Positions 43,171-50,990 of a stretch of 64,000 bases of DNA are shown here, piece after piece. Location: positions 1 to 64,000 of IMG/VR virus record IMGVR_UViG_3300045253_000023; one strand, given 5' to 3'. Every line of letters begins with the position of its first letter. The stretch's first letter is position 1. A program made the position numbers and the translations under genes. The notes under the pieces were generated by a model. That model was not told the DNA's origin. It saw only the letters and a program-made list of their open reading frames with translations, and ran no database searches. The stretch comes from a virus.

Positions 43171-43177
43171 CTAAGTA
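43171..43177 (+). promoter_or_regulatory. Late-promoter-like motif CTAAGTA
   Basis: CTAAGTA lies 14 bases after the terminator and 33 bases before the next ATG. Confidence 0.65.
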
Positions 43178-43210
43178 CATTCATGTTTACCAGACACGTG
43201 CTCTAACATC

Positions 43211-43744
43211 ATGGCAAATCAAGCAAACAGCGGCCAAATTGACTACACCTATGCCAATGAAAACAACTTCAGGGTCATCATCAACAAGATGCCCAAGGTG
43301 TCGTTCTTCGCACTGAACACCTTCCTGCCAGAAGTTTCTTCTCCAGGAGCAGGGGTCGCGTTCCCAACCCAAGACATCAATATCCCTGATGACAAGCTCA
43401 TCTGGGCTCCGCTTGATGTTGGGTTTGTGGTTGATGAGGGCTGGTTCAACTATGAAGAAGTGTTTCGTTGGATGGAAGCAACTGTCATGCCGCGTAACAC
43501 AGAAGCATCATACATTCAATACAGCGATGCCCTGATCATGATTCTGGACAATCTGAAGAGTCCAGTGCTCAATGTCAAATTCGCATCGTGTTTCCCTGTG
43601 ACTCTATCACAGGTTGCTGTCAAGACGACAGACTCCACCACATTGTTCGGAAGTGTGTCTCTCAGATATTCATACTACACGATCGATCGTGTTTCTGAAC
43701 TCACTCCGCCAATAGGCGATCCTCCTCCGATCCTGACACTCTAG
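43211..43744 (+). CDS. Probable tail completion / sheath stabiliser protein, T4 gp3-like
   Basis: A 177-residue protein (T4 gp3: 176). The pattern NNFRVIINKMPKVSFFALNT, then LPEVSSPG, INIPDDKLIWAPLDVGFVVD and EEVFRWMEATV is that of tube-like or tail-terminator folds (a beta barrel with a VDE-xxNYxE turn). In T4-like cyanophages, as I recall, gene 3 lies between gp23 and uvsY, which is exactly this place. gp3 closes the top of the tail tube. A second tube protein of gp19 type is the alternative. The gene has its own late-type promoter and is the last structural gene of the module. Confidence 0.6.
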   Translation: MANQANSGQIDYTYANENNFRVIINKMPKVSFFALNTFLPEVSSPGAGVAFPTQDINIPDDKLIWAPLDVGFVVDEGWFNYEEVFRWMEATVMPRNTEASYIQYSDALIMILDNLKSPVLNVKFASCFPVTLSQVAVKTTDSTTLFGSVSLRYSYYTIDRVSELTPPIGDPPPILTL

Positions 43745-43766
43745 AATGCCGAGAGTGCTTGTCTGA

Positions 43767-43786
43767 GAAGGTTTCTCATAACCTTC
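43767..43786 (+). terminator. Weak hairpin between structural and recombination modules
   Basis: A 7-base stem GAAGGTT / AACCTTC with a 6-base loop is followed by CTTGCC, not a T-run. It lies at the boundary where late structural genes end and promoter-driven recombination genes begin. Confidence 0.45.
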
Positions 43787-43830
43787 CTTGCCAACATCAC
43801 TGAGATGCTCTCTCGTGCGGAGATTTGCGC

Positions 43831-43860
43831 TTGACTTTTAACCCAGTTTCATCATATAAT
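43831..43860 (+). promoter_or_regulatory. Host-type promoter for uvsY
   Basis: -35 TTGACT and -10 TATAAT are separated by 18 bases, 34 bases before the uvsY ATG. This is nearly the full sigma-70 consensus. Confidence 0.8.
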
Positions 43861-43894
43861 AGTCAATCTGACATTGAATTCAACAAGGTTTATT

Positions 43895-44317
43895 ATGACC
43901 AAACAGACAGTCGCCCCACAATCTCTTGATGCACTGATGGAAGAAGCCAAGGCTGATCTGGCTTTCGACATGACCACCGCAGAACATGTTTCTGTTAAGG
44001 TGCCTTTCCTCACAGAGAAATATGCCAGGAAGCTGGTGTTTGCCAAAGCATCTCTGCGCAAAGCTGAGATGGACATGAATGAAGTGTATGCGGAACGACT
44101 GCAGCACTACATAACATCCCACAATATCCGCATCGACAGACGCGATCTCGACACATATGTCAAGGGCGACAAGGAATACAATCAAGCAGTCGCGCGCATG
44201 GAGACAAAGAAACTTGAGGTGGAATATCTTCAAGCTATCATGAGCGCACTTGACAAGTTGAGCTGGAATGTGGGTAACGCCATCAAACTGTGGATTTGGA
44301 AACAAGGTGGCAGATGA
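43895..44317 (+). CDS. uvsY: Recombination mediator UvsY-like
   Basis: A 140-residue helical, charged protein (T4 UvsY: 137). It starts at ATG 43895 behind AAGG; the upstream in-frame TTG at 43874 has no ribosome site. The central VSVKVPFLTEKYARKLVFAK and LRKAEMDMNEVYAERLQHYI segments follow the UvsY pattern (T4: KWLNKHSSIKKEMLRIEAQ...KARLDYYSG). UvsY loads the recombinase UvsX onto single-stranded DNA covered by gp32. uvsW follows directly, as in T4. The host-type promoter implies expression before the late phase. Confidence 0.75.
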   Translation: MTKQTVAPQSLDALMEEAKADLAFDMTTAEHVSVKVPFLTEKYARKLVFAKASLRKAEMDMNEVYAERLQHYITSHNIRIDRRDLDTYVKGDKEYNQAVARMETKKLEVEYLQAIMSALDKLSWNVGNAIKLWIWKQGGR

Positions 44318-44331
44318 AATTCTGTTATCGC

Positions 44332-44353
44332 GGCCCAGATAATTAACTGGGCC
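44332..44353 (+). other. Stem-loop between uvsY and uvsW
   Basis: GGCCCAG pairs with CTGGGCC around an 8-base AT loop; the 3' arm is followed by CAGATA, so GGCCCAGATA also occurs as a direct repeat. There is no T-run. The stem ends 31 bases before the GTG start of uvsW. Confidence 0.55.
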
Positions 44354-44384
44354 CAGATAGCAATCATGACTATAGGATACACAA

Positions 44385-45893
44385 GTGAGTGATGTAACCA
44401 TCCAAAAACTGAATGACACTTTCCTGCTGGTCGACGCTGACATGTCGATTGCGGCAGAGATAAGTGATTTCTTCACATTCGAACCACCGAATGCCTTTTG
44501 GATGCGCAAGAAGCGCCCAATGTGGGATGGCAAGATTCGCCTCTACCACATGGACAAACGATTACTGTATGTCGGCCTGCTGACCCATCTTTTGGAGTTC
44601 TGCGACAAGTGGGGCTACAGTGTTGAACTAGACCAATCTCTCGTGCCAGAGATTGCCTCGGTGGATGACATTGAGGCGTTCATTGACAATCTGGACGTGC
44701 GCAACGAGGATGGTGACGAGATTGCTTGCTATGACCATCAGGCTGAGGCTGTTCAGCAGTGCATCCGCTTCGGCCGTCGAACCATTGTCTCCCCAACAGC
44801 ATCAGGCAAGAGCCTGATCATCTATATTTTGCTGCGCTGGTATGAAGCCAAGTTGCGTGCAGAAAACAAGAAAACACTCATTGTCGTGCCAACCATTGGA
44901 CTTGTTTCTCAGATGGCATCTGATATCTGGGATTACAGCAGTCAAGATGCAGAATTCGATGCTGAATATGATATCCTCAAGATTGCTGAAGGCTCTGACA
45001 AAAACTCAGAAACAGCTTGTGTCTATATCAGCACCTGGCAGTCCATCTATCAGGAATCACCTGAATACTTTGAACAATTTGGCATGATCATTGCAGATGA
45101 ATGCCATCAATACAAGGCGGATGCCATCAAAGGCATTCTTGAGAAGAGCATCAACACGCCATTGCGTTTTGGTCTCACTGGCACGCTGACTGCTGATGGA
45201 TCCAAATGCAACAAGCTCATCATCCAGGGATTGTTTGGTCCACAGATCAAGATTGCTTCAACGCGCGAGCTCATGGACAAGGGTATCATTGCTGGTATTG
45301 ACATCAACATCATCAACACGTACTACTCAGAAGAAACAGCTGAGTTTGCACGCCACATGGACTATCACCAAGAGATTGACTTCATCACCAAGAGTCAATC
45401 GCGCAATGAGTTTCTGACGAGAATTGTTTCCGCAGAAAAGAAGAACACGTTGCTGTTGTTCCTCAAGCAAGATCATGGTGAGAGGCTTTTTGAGATGGTG
45501 GTTGATGCCAATCCTGGTCGCCCAATCTATTTGATCTATGGCAAGCATCCTGCTGATGAGCGCGAAGAAGTCAGACGCCTGATGGAGACCCATACTGACG
45601 CAATTGCCATTTGTTCATTTGGAACGTTCTCAACAGGCGTCAATATCAAGAATATCCACACTGTCATCTTTGCCAGCCCATCCAAGAGCGCAATCCGCGT
45701 GTTGCAGTCTATTGGTCGTGGTCTACGAAAGCTGGCTGGCAAGACAGTGCTCAAACTGATTGATATCGTGGACATATTCCAAATTGGTAATCGCAGACCA
45801 AACAACTACTGCGTCCAACACTCTGTCGAGCGCATGAAGCTATATGCAGCTGAGGAGTTCGACTATAAATTGATTGATGTGGAGATAGAATAA
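44385..45893 (+). CDS. uvsW: RNA/DNA and DNA helicase UvsW-like
   Basis: A 502-residue superfamily 2 helicase (T4 UvsW: 503). An N-terminal arm-like domain contains FEPPNAFWMRKKRPMWDGKI; Walker A is PTASGKS at ~138, the DExH box ADECH at ~237, motif III LTGT at ~260, and motif VI QSIGRGLRK near 445. UvsW unwinds R-loops and branched DNA and shuts off origin-dependent initiation. It starts at GTG behind TAGGATAC. The following gene begins 1 base after its stop. Confidence 0.92.
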   Translation: MSDVTIQKLNDTFLLVDADMSIAAEISDFFTFEPPNAFWMRKKRPMWDGKIRLYHMDKRLLYVGLLTHLLEFCDKWGYSVELDQSLVPEIASVDDIEAFIDNLDVRNEDGDEIACYDHQAEAVQQCIRFGRRTIVSPTASGKSLIIYILLRWYEAKLRAENKKTLIVVPTIGLVSQMASDIWDYSSQDAEFDAEYDILKIAEGSDKNSETACVYISTWQSIYQESPEYFEQFGMIIADECHQYKADAIKGILEKSINTPLRFGLTGTLTADGSKCNKLIIQGLFGPQIKIASTRELMDKGIIAGIDINIINTYYSEETAEFARHMDYHQEIDFITKSQSRNEFLTRIVSAEKKNTLLLFLKQDHGERLFEMVVDANPGRPIYLIYGKHPADEREEVRRLMETHTDAIAICSFGTFSTGVNIKNIHTVIFASPSKSAIRVLQSIGRGLRKLAGKTVLKLIDIVDIFQIGNRRPNNYCVQHSVERMKLYAAEEFDYKLIDVEIE

Positions 45894-45894
45894 C

Positions 45895-46377
45895 ATGGCC
45901 ACCAAAAAGAAAGCACCAGTGAAAACCAAGAAGCCAGTCACTCGCGGCACAACTGTCGCAAAATCAGTGAAGGCTGTCGCCAAGAAACTTTTGGACAAGC
46001 GCATCAATGGCCCCAATCGAAACACCAAGGTGTTTGCATTGCAAAGTGGGTTTGAATTGATTGGAACAATCGTCCATTCGGATGCCGAGAGCGTGTATCT
46101 ACATCGCCCTGGTGCTATTTTGAGAATGAATCAGTCGTTGGAAGGTGGCGGGATTCAGCAGATTTACTTCTTGATTCCCTCATATGCATTTGCAGTGAAT
46201 GATATGATTCAGGTGATCAAGTCCAGCATCGCAATCGTTTGCATTCCTGATGAGTACATGATGAAGACGTATGATGCCTTCATCGCGGGAGAGTATGATG
46301 CGATGATAGAGAAACCAACGAAAGAGAAGAAGTCAACCAAGAAGGTTGTTGATGGACAGAAGCTGAGTGATCTCTAG
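45895..46377 (+). CDS. Basic-tailed small beta protein, possibly Sm-like
   Basis: A 160-residue protein. Residues 1-45 are strongly basic (MATKKKAPVKTKKPVTRGTT, then KSVKAVAKKLLDKRI). Residues ~52-125 look like a small barrel (FALQSGFELIGTIVHSDAES, VYLHRPGAILRM, SIAIVCIPDEYM), a pattern like Sm/LSm or SH3-type nucleic-acid-binding domains. The end is again Lys-rich. It starts 1 base after UvsW, so coupled translation is likely, and a nucleic-acid role fits. No family is recognised with certainty. Confidence 0.55.
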   Translation: MATKKKAPVKTKKPVTRGTTVAKSVKAVAKKLLDKRINGPNRNTKVFALQSGFELIGTIVHSDAESVYLHRPGAILRMNQSLEGGGIQQIYFLIPSYAFAVNDMIQVIKSSIAIVCIPDEYMMKTYDAFIAGEYDAMIEKPTKEKKSTKKVVDGQKLSDL

Positions 46378-46632
46378 TTCTGTCGAATCAAGAAGTTAAT
46401 TGAAAATTGCGATACCACTATATGGGTCACCCTTCGGGTGACGCTACGCTAACCCCATTAGATCAAAAACAATCATATCATTTTCTTCTTCAGGTGTCAT
46501 CTCTTAAGTATACGAGCCGAACTTGAAAATCGACCTCAAAATGAGCATGAAATTTTAACCAATTGATTCGTTGCAAAATATACTTTCTGGTATCGAAAAG
46601 TTGTTAAGCTCTCGTTTACAAATGGTTGTCCC
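46378..46632 (+). other. Non-coding stretch with stem-loop ahead of the gp55 promoter
   Basis: The 317-base gap 46378-46694 has no gene. A hairpin GTCACCC / GGGTGAC with a 3-base TTC loop starts at about 46427, and TGGG and CCCA flank it, so a longer pairing is possible. A TTAAGTA at 46504 is nearly 190 bases from the next gene. The rest is AT-rich. The gp55 promoter occupies the 3' end of the gap. Confidence 0.5.
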
Positions 46633-46661
46633 TTGACTTTGTAGACCATATCATCTATGAT
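46633..46661 (+). promoter_or_regulatory. Host-type promoter for gp55
   Basis: -35 TTGACT, 17-base spacer, -10 TATGAT; 33 bases before the ATG of the late sigma factor. It makes the late sigma gene independent of late promoters. Confidence 0.8.
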
Positions 46662-46694
46662 AGAGCAATACACCACTCCTATTGAGGATATTTC

Positions 46695-47402
46695 ATGATT
46701 CGATCAAAGACTGCCAAGAAGCCAGCTCCTGCTAAGAAAAAGGCTTCATTCGCGAAGAAGGCACCTGTCAAGAAGATCGCAGCAACAAAGAAAGCTGCTC
46801 CAGTGAAGAAACAACCAACTCTGTTGAAGAGAGCACTGGGTCTGGATGTTACAATGGGCGTCGAGAAACCTGCCGTTTCTGCCACAAACAAGAACCACTA
46901 CGTTAACAACGTTGAATTCTATCAAGAGATGATTCAGTTCCGCATTGACAATGCGGATCGCATAAAACAGGGACTTCGTCCCAACATCTCAAACTCCATC
47001 GGCAAGAAAATTCTTGAAATCTGCACCAGGTTGTCATTCAAGTTCAACTTCATCAAGTACTCCTTCCGCGAAGACATGATCTCTGATGCAATCCAGAATT
47101 GCATCAACTACATCTGGAATTTCAACCCTGAGAAGGGTAAGAATCCATTCTCATATTTCACCTTGATTGCATACCGCGCATTTGTGCGTCGTATTCAACG
47201 AGAGAAGAAGATCATGGCTGATCGTCAGAAGTACATGAACCAAATCCTGATTGAGCTGGAAACAGAAAGCAACGGATTGTCGGATGAAGAGAAGTCCATT
47301 GCCAAAGAGATTGAAGCATCCATCTTTGGTGATCGTCATGCGGTTGCGAAGGACCCAGGCTATGACATGGAGTTCAACAGTCAGGATGGCGCATATGACT
47401 GA
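46695..47402 (+). CDS. 55: Late-transcription sigma factor, T4 gp55-like, with basic N-terminal tail
   Basis: A 235-residue protein; T4 gp55 is 185. Residues ~66-180 follow gp55: NHYVNNVEFYQEMIQFR, LSFKFNFIKYSFREDMISDA, IQNCINYIWNFNPEKGKNPF, then SYFTLIAYRAFVRRIQREKK (T4: [20 protein letters not shown] and AFVQRIKKERK). This sigma-2-like region recognises the late -10 box. Residues 1-50 are an added Lys/Ala/Pro-rich tail (KKPAPAKKKA, KKAPVKKIAATKKAAPVKKQ) like histone H1 tails, absent from T4 gp55. Translation starts at ATG 46695 behind GAGGAT. The last 8 bases overlap the gp47 gene. Confidence 0.88.
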   Translation: MIRSKTAKKPAPAKKKASFAKKAPVKKIAATKKAAPVKKQPTLLKRALGLDVTMGVEKPAVSATNKNHYVNNVEFYQEMIQFRIDNADRIKQGLRPNISNSIGKKILEICTRLSFKFNFIKYSFREDMISDAIQNCINYIWNFNPEKGKNPFSYFTLIAYRAFVRRIQREKKIMADRQKYMNQILIELETESNGLSDEEKSIAKEIEASIFGDRHAVAKDPGYDMEFNSQDGAYD

Positions 47403-48459
47403 CAAGAAGTTTGCTATTCTGGGCGACACCCATTTTGGTGCTCGTTCAGATTCCCTGACGCACATGTCATACATGGCGAAGTTCTATGATGAGGTGTTCT
47501 TTCCTCGACTCGAGAAAGACGGCATCAAGAAAATCTTCCAGCTGGGTGACTTCCTTGATCGTCGCAAGTTTGTCAACTTCAACACGCTGAATCAGACAAA
47601 GGAAATCTTCCTTGATCGCGCTGAGGCTGCTGGATGTGAGGTCTACATTCTGGTTGGCAATCACGACATCTACTGGCGCGACACCATCAAGCTGAACTCC
47701 ATTTCACAGTTGTACAAGTCATACAGCAACGTTCATTGCGTTGATGAACCTATGACTGTGACTGTTGGAAAGGATTTGGAGATAGACATCATCCCATGGA
47801 TATGCAAAGAGAATGAAGCTGACATCATGTCCTTCATTGAGCACACATCCTCTTCCATCCTGATGGGTCATCTTGAGTTGTCTGGCTTCCCAATGTACAA
47901 GGGAATCACCTCAGAGCATGGCATGGGTTCAGGCCCATTCGCAAAGTATGACCAGGTGTTCACTGGGCACTATCACACCCACAGCGTCAAAGACAACATT
48001 GAGTATCTCGGTACACCATATGAGATCACTTGGTCTGATTGTAATGACAGCAAAGGGTTTGGCATCTATGATGTGAAGTTGCGCGCAATGGAGTTTGTCT
48101 ACAATCCATTCCGTATCTTCCACAAGATCGTGTATAATGACAGCCAACACAACTACAAGAAGTTTGATTTTGCTGCTGTCAAGAACTCATACATCAAGAT
48201 ATTCATTGAGCACCGCAAGAGTGAAGAGGACTTTGACAAGTTCCTTGAGACACTCTACAACAAGTCGGAGCCACTTGATGTCACTATCACTGATCTCACC
48301 TCATCATACACTGATTCAGAATTGGATTCAATCCAAAGTCAAGACCCACTGAGCGTTTTGATTCAATCTGTTTCCGATGATGTGAAAGACGCAAAGGACA
48401 TCCGAATGCTTATCCAGGAAATTCATGCGCAGGTGTTACAAGACGGAGCAAGTGAATGA
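47395..48459 (+). CDS. 47: Recombination nuclease subunit, T4 gp47-like (Mre11/SbcD)
   Basis: A 354-residue metallophosphoesterase (T4 gp47: 339) from the ATG at 47395, overlapping the gp55 stop. Phosphoesterase motifs are FAILGDTHFG, FQLGDFLDRR, LVGNHDIYW, SSILMGHLELSG and FTGHYHTHS, all with intact metal ligands. With gp46 it resects double-strand ends for recombination-dependent replication and degrades host DNA. Upstream in-frame codons to 47251 lie inside gp55 and are not used. Its stop overlaps gp46 (ATGA). Confidence 0.92.
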   Translation: MTDKKFAILGDTHFGARSDSLTHMSYMAKFYDEVFFPRLEKDGIKKIFQLGDFLDRRKFVNFNTLNQTKEIFLDRAEAAGCEVYILVGNHDIYWRDTIKLNSISQLYKSYSNVHCVDEPMTVTVGKDLEIDIIPWICKENEADIMSFIEHTSSSILMGHLELSGFPMYKGITSEHGMGSGPFAKYDQVFTGHYHTHSVKDNIEYLGTPYEITWSDCNDSKGFGIYDVKLRAMEFVYNPFRIFHKIVYNDSQHNYKKFDFAAVKNSYIKIFIEHRKSEEDFDKFLETLYNKSEPLDVTITDLTSSYTDSELDSIQSQDPLSVLIQSVSDDVKDAKDIRMLIQEIHAQVLQDGASE

Positions 48460-50219
48460 TTCGGTTTACAAATATCAAGGTTCGCAACTTCATGTCGGTG
48501 GGCAACAAGTGGATGGGTTATGACTTTGCTGAGGGTCAAAGCTATCTGGTGACGGGCAAGAATGGAGTAGGCAAGAGCATCATCCTGTTAGATGGTCTCA
48601 TGTTTGCTTTGTTCAACAAAGCCTTTCGCAACATCAATCTGGGTCAGCTGGTCAATTCAATCAACAACAAAGAGTGTCAAGCTGAAGTTGAGTTTGAGAT
48701 TGGCAAAACCACATACAAGATTGAGCGTGGCATCAAGCCCACTTATCTGAACATCTACATCAATGGCAAACTCAAGACGAAAGATGGCGACTTGCCATCG
48801 TATCAGAAGTTCCTTGAGTCCCAAATCTTGCGCATGAATGAAAAGACATTCAAGCAGATTGTGGTGTTGGGTTCCAAAGAATACACTCCCTTCATGAAGC
48901 TGTTCAAAGCAGACAGACGCATTGTTGTGGAAGACCTATTGTCTCTGACCATCTTCCAACAGATGGCAACAGTAGTCCAAGCACGCCAGAAATCACTGAT
49001 GCAAGAGTCGCAAACACTGGCCACTGAGCTTCGGTTTGTTCAGAAGAGCATTGATGAAACAAAAGATTTCATCAACACCTTGCGCTCATCTGGGGATGAA
49101 TACGTCAGCAACAAGCAGAAAGATATTGAGAAGCACCGTCTCAAGATGGATGAGCTCAAAGATCGTGTTGCTGAGAAGGAAGAACTGGTTGAAAAGGAAC
49201 GCAAGGGCGAAGACCTTGATGCGTTGTTTGATTCTGTGCAAGAGTCAAAGATGAAGTTGCTTGAGATGTCTTCTGTTGTCGAATCATCAATCAAACGCAT
49301 CAACGATGAACTGAACTTCTTTGCCAAGAATGATGTCTGTCCAAAGTGCCATCAAGATATCTCGCAAGAATTCAAAGACCATTTGAAGTGTGAGAATGAT
49401 GACAAGCTGCGAGACTTCCACAAGTGCATCGAGACTTCCAAAACACACACCATCAAACTCAATGATGACATTGATCAGATTCAGGCACGCATGGGCACGA
49501 TTCGCGATGCTCTGGATCAAGTACGCACACTGTATGCTGAGATACGTTCGCATGAGAACATCATCAACGTACTCAACACTGACATCAAGACGCATTCATC
49601 TCATTCTGATTCTGACTTGGCCACATTTGAACGCAAGCTGGCTGATCTGAATGATGACATGACTGCGAAGCGTCAGCGTGACATGGAGATCGTAGTTGAA
49701 GGTCGTCGCCTAAACTACATCTATGATATGGTGCGCGATGGTGGTATCCGTTCCAAAATCATTGATCAGTACCTGCCTGTCATCAACAAGTTGATTCGCA
49801 AGTATCTGGAGATCATGGAAAGCGATATTGACTTCTCATTTGATAGTGACTTCAAGGAGTCCATCAAGAGTCGTCATCGTGATGCCTTCACTTATGCCTC
49901 ATTTTCTGAAGGTCAGAAGCTGCGAATTGACCTTTGTTTGCTATTCACATGGCGTGAAATCTCTCGCATGCGCAACTCCTCAGCCACCAACCTGATTGTG
50001 TTTGATGAGATTGGTGACTCTTCACTTGATGCTGAAGGCTTTGAATGCTTCATGCGTATTTTGAAGGAAGAAAGTGAGAAACAATGCGTGATTATCATCT
50101 CACATACACCTGAGAAGATTGCTGGCAAAGTGGATCGCATCTATGAGTATGATCTGCATCGAGGCTTCACCAATTTGAAGAAACTGACAAACAACGCAAA
50201 TGAGGTATCACTGACATGA
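48456..50219 (+). CDS. 46: Recombination nuclease subunit, T4 gp46-like (Rad50/SbcC)
   Basis: A 587-residue SMC-type ATPase (T4 gp46: 560). Walker A is GKNGVGKS at residues ~34-41, and a coiled coil of ~170-420 is interrupted by the zinc-hook CPKC at ~294-297. The signature FSEGQKLRIDL is at ~482 and Walker B LIVFDEIGDSSLD at ~512; a final His is in IISHTPE. It pairs with gp47. Start and stop codons overlap both neighbours by ATGA, so gp47, gp46 and the next small gene are translationally coupled. Confidence 0.92.
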   Translation: MIRFTNIKVRNFMSVGNKWMGYDFAEGQSYLVTGKNGVGKSIILLDGLMFALFNKAFRNINLGQLVNSINNKECQAEVEFEIGKTTYKIERGIKPTYLNIYINGKLKTKDGDLPSYQKFLESQILRMNEKTFKQIVVLGSKEYTPFMKLFKADRRIVVEDLLSLTIFQQMATVVQARQKSLMQESQTLATELRFVQKSIDETKDFINTLRSSGDEYVSNKQKDIEKHRLKMDELKDRVAEKEELVEKERKGEDLDALFDSVQESKMKLLEMSSVVESSIKRINDELNFFAKNDVCPKCHQDISQEFKDHLKCENDDKLRDFHKCIETSKTHTIKLNDDIDQIQARMGTIRDALDQVRTLYAEIRSHENIINVLNTDIKTHSSHSDSDLATFERKLADLNDDMTAKRQRDMEIVVEGRRLNYIYDMVRDGGIRSKIIDQYLPVINKLIRKYLEIMESDIDFSFDSDFKESIKSRHRDAFTYASFSEGQKLRIDLCLLFTWREISRMRNSSATNLIVFDEIGDSSLDAEGFECFMRILKEESEKQCVIIISHTPEKIAGKVDRIYEYDLHRGFTNLKKLTNNANEVSLT

Positions 50220-50668
50220 GTGGATTCATCACATTGAAATGTAATTTCATGGTGGATCAACCCACCATCAACAACCGCATCTATCCTCGCGCAATGATGG
50301 AATCTGCCATCAAAGAGTACCTGACCAACGGTAGTCGCGCGGGTGAGCTCCTTGCTTATTCAAATGGAAAGGAGTTTGGAGCATCTACCAACTTGAGAGC
50401 AGCTAGTCATGTTGTTCAAGATGTTCATCTTGAAGAAAATGGAGAAATCAAAGTTGATTTCAAGATACTCGACACAGCTGCTGGGAGAATGGTCGAAGCT
50501 CTTTTAATTGAGGTGCCTGGTTCACTTATGCCAAACATGATCATGGCTGGTAAGCTCAAACAGCACAAGAATGGTATGGGTGAATTGACTTCCTATTCTG
50601 AAGTCGAAGACCTCAAGGTGGCTTCGATTGATCTGTATTGTAAGCCATTGAATGAACAGAAAAGTTAA
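50216..50668 (+). CDS. Prohead-protease-fold protein lacking catalytic residues
   Basis: A 150-residue protein with clear pattern similarity to gp21 in this genome. MVDQPTINNRIYPRAMMESA corresponds to MRNGNNRIYPKAILDEA of gp21. GELLAYSNG stands where gp21 has GELGHPDPN. FKILDTAAGRMVEALLIEVP corresponds to AKVIDTPAGRIVKAFIDEG, and VEDLKVASIDLYC to VTAVDVVADPS. The catalytic His is replaced and no SSRG Ser is present (PNMIMAGKLK instead), so it should not be a protease. It is translated with gp46 (ATGA overlap) in the recombination operon, far from the head genes. It may have been recruited for a new role. No frameshift is visible. Confidence 0.65.
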   Translation: MSGFITLKCNFMVDQPTINNRIYPRAMMESAIKEYLTNGSRAGELLAYSNGKEFGASTNLRAASHVVQDVHLEENGEIKVDFKILDTAAGRMVEALLIEVPGSLMPNMIMAGKLKQHKNGMGELTSYSEVEDLKVASIDLYCKPLNEQKS

Positions 50669-50674
50669 GAAGGC

Positions 50675-50703
50675 TTGACTTTTGTTTTCGTTCAAGGTAG
50701 ACT
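50675..50703 (+). promoter_or_regulatory. Host-type promoter for small early genes
   Basis: -35 TTGACT, 17-base spacer, -10 TAGACT; 35 bases before the ATG at 50739. Confidence 0.75.
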
Positions 50704-50738
50704 AACTCTGTCATCTATATTTGTTGAGGCTATGCATC

Positions 50739-50987
50739 ATGAGTACAACATTCCACGTCGACTTCATCGCTGACTGTGCGCAGAAAGTTCTTACGCGGTT
50801 CCCTGGAAATGATTCTGTAGAAAAGGCTCTCATTCTTCTGATGGTTGGTTTGTATGGTGTTACCTACAGCGATGAACAACTGGCATTGGCACTTCAGTTA
50901 GTTCATGATGAGAGTTTGACACCCGAGGAAAGCTATCAGAAAGCAAAGGCTGCTGGTCTTACTCATCAACACTTAACAGGAGCATAA
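50739..50987 (+). CDS. Small hypothetical early protein
   Basis: An 82-residue, all-helical-looking protein (STTFHVDFIADCAQKVLTRF...LALALQLVHDESLTPEESYQ). The ATG at 50739 is chosen over upstream in-frame codons because those overlap the promoter region. No family is recognised. It is the first gene behind a host-type promoter and is followed 3 bases later by another small gene, the usual form of phage early genes that act on host functions. Confidence 0.6.
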   Translation: MSTTFHVDFIADCAQKVLTRFPGNDSVEKALILLMVGLYGVTYSDEQLALALQLVHDESLTPEESYQKAKAAGLTHQHLTGA

Positions 50988-50990
50988 TTC

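Noticed and set aside
46427-46443. Hairpin considered as part of a tRNA or tmRNA-like gene
   Set aside because: No cloverleaf, no T-loop GTTCGA-type sequence and no CCA-side acceptor stem can be built around it. I found no tRNA in the window.
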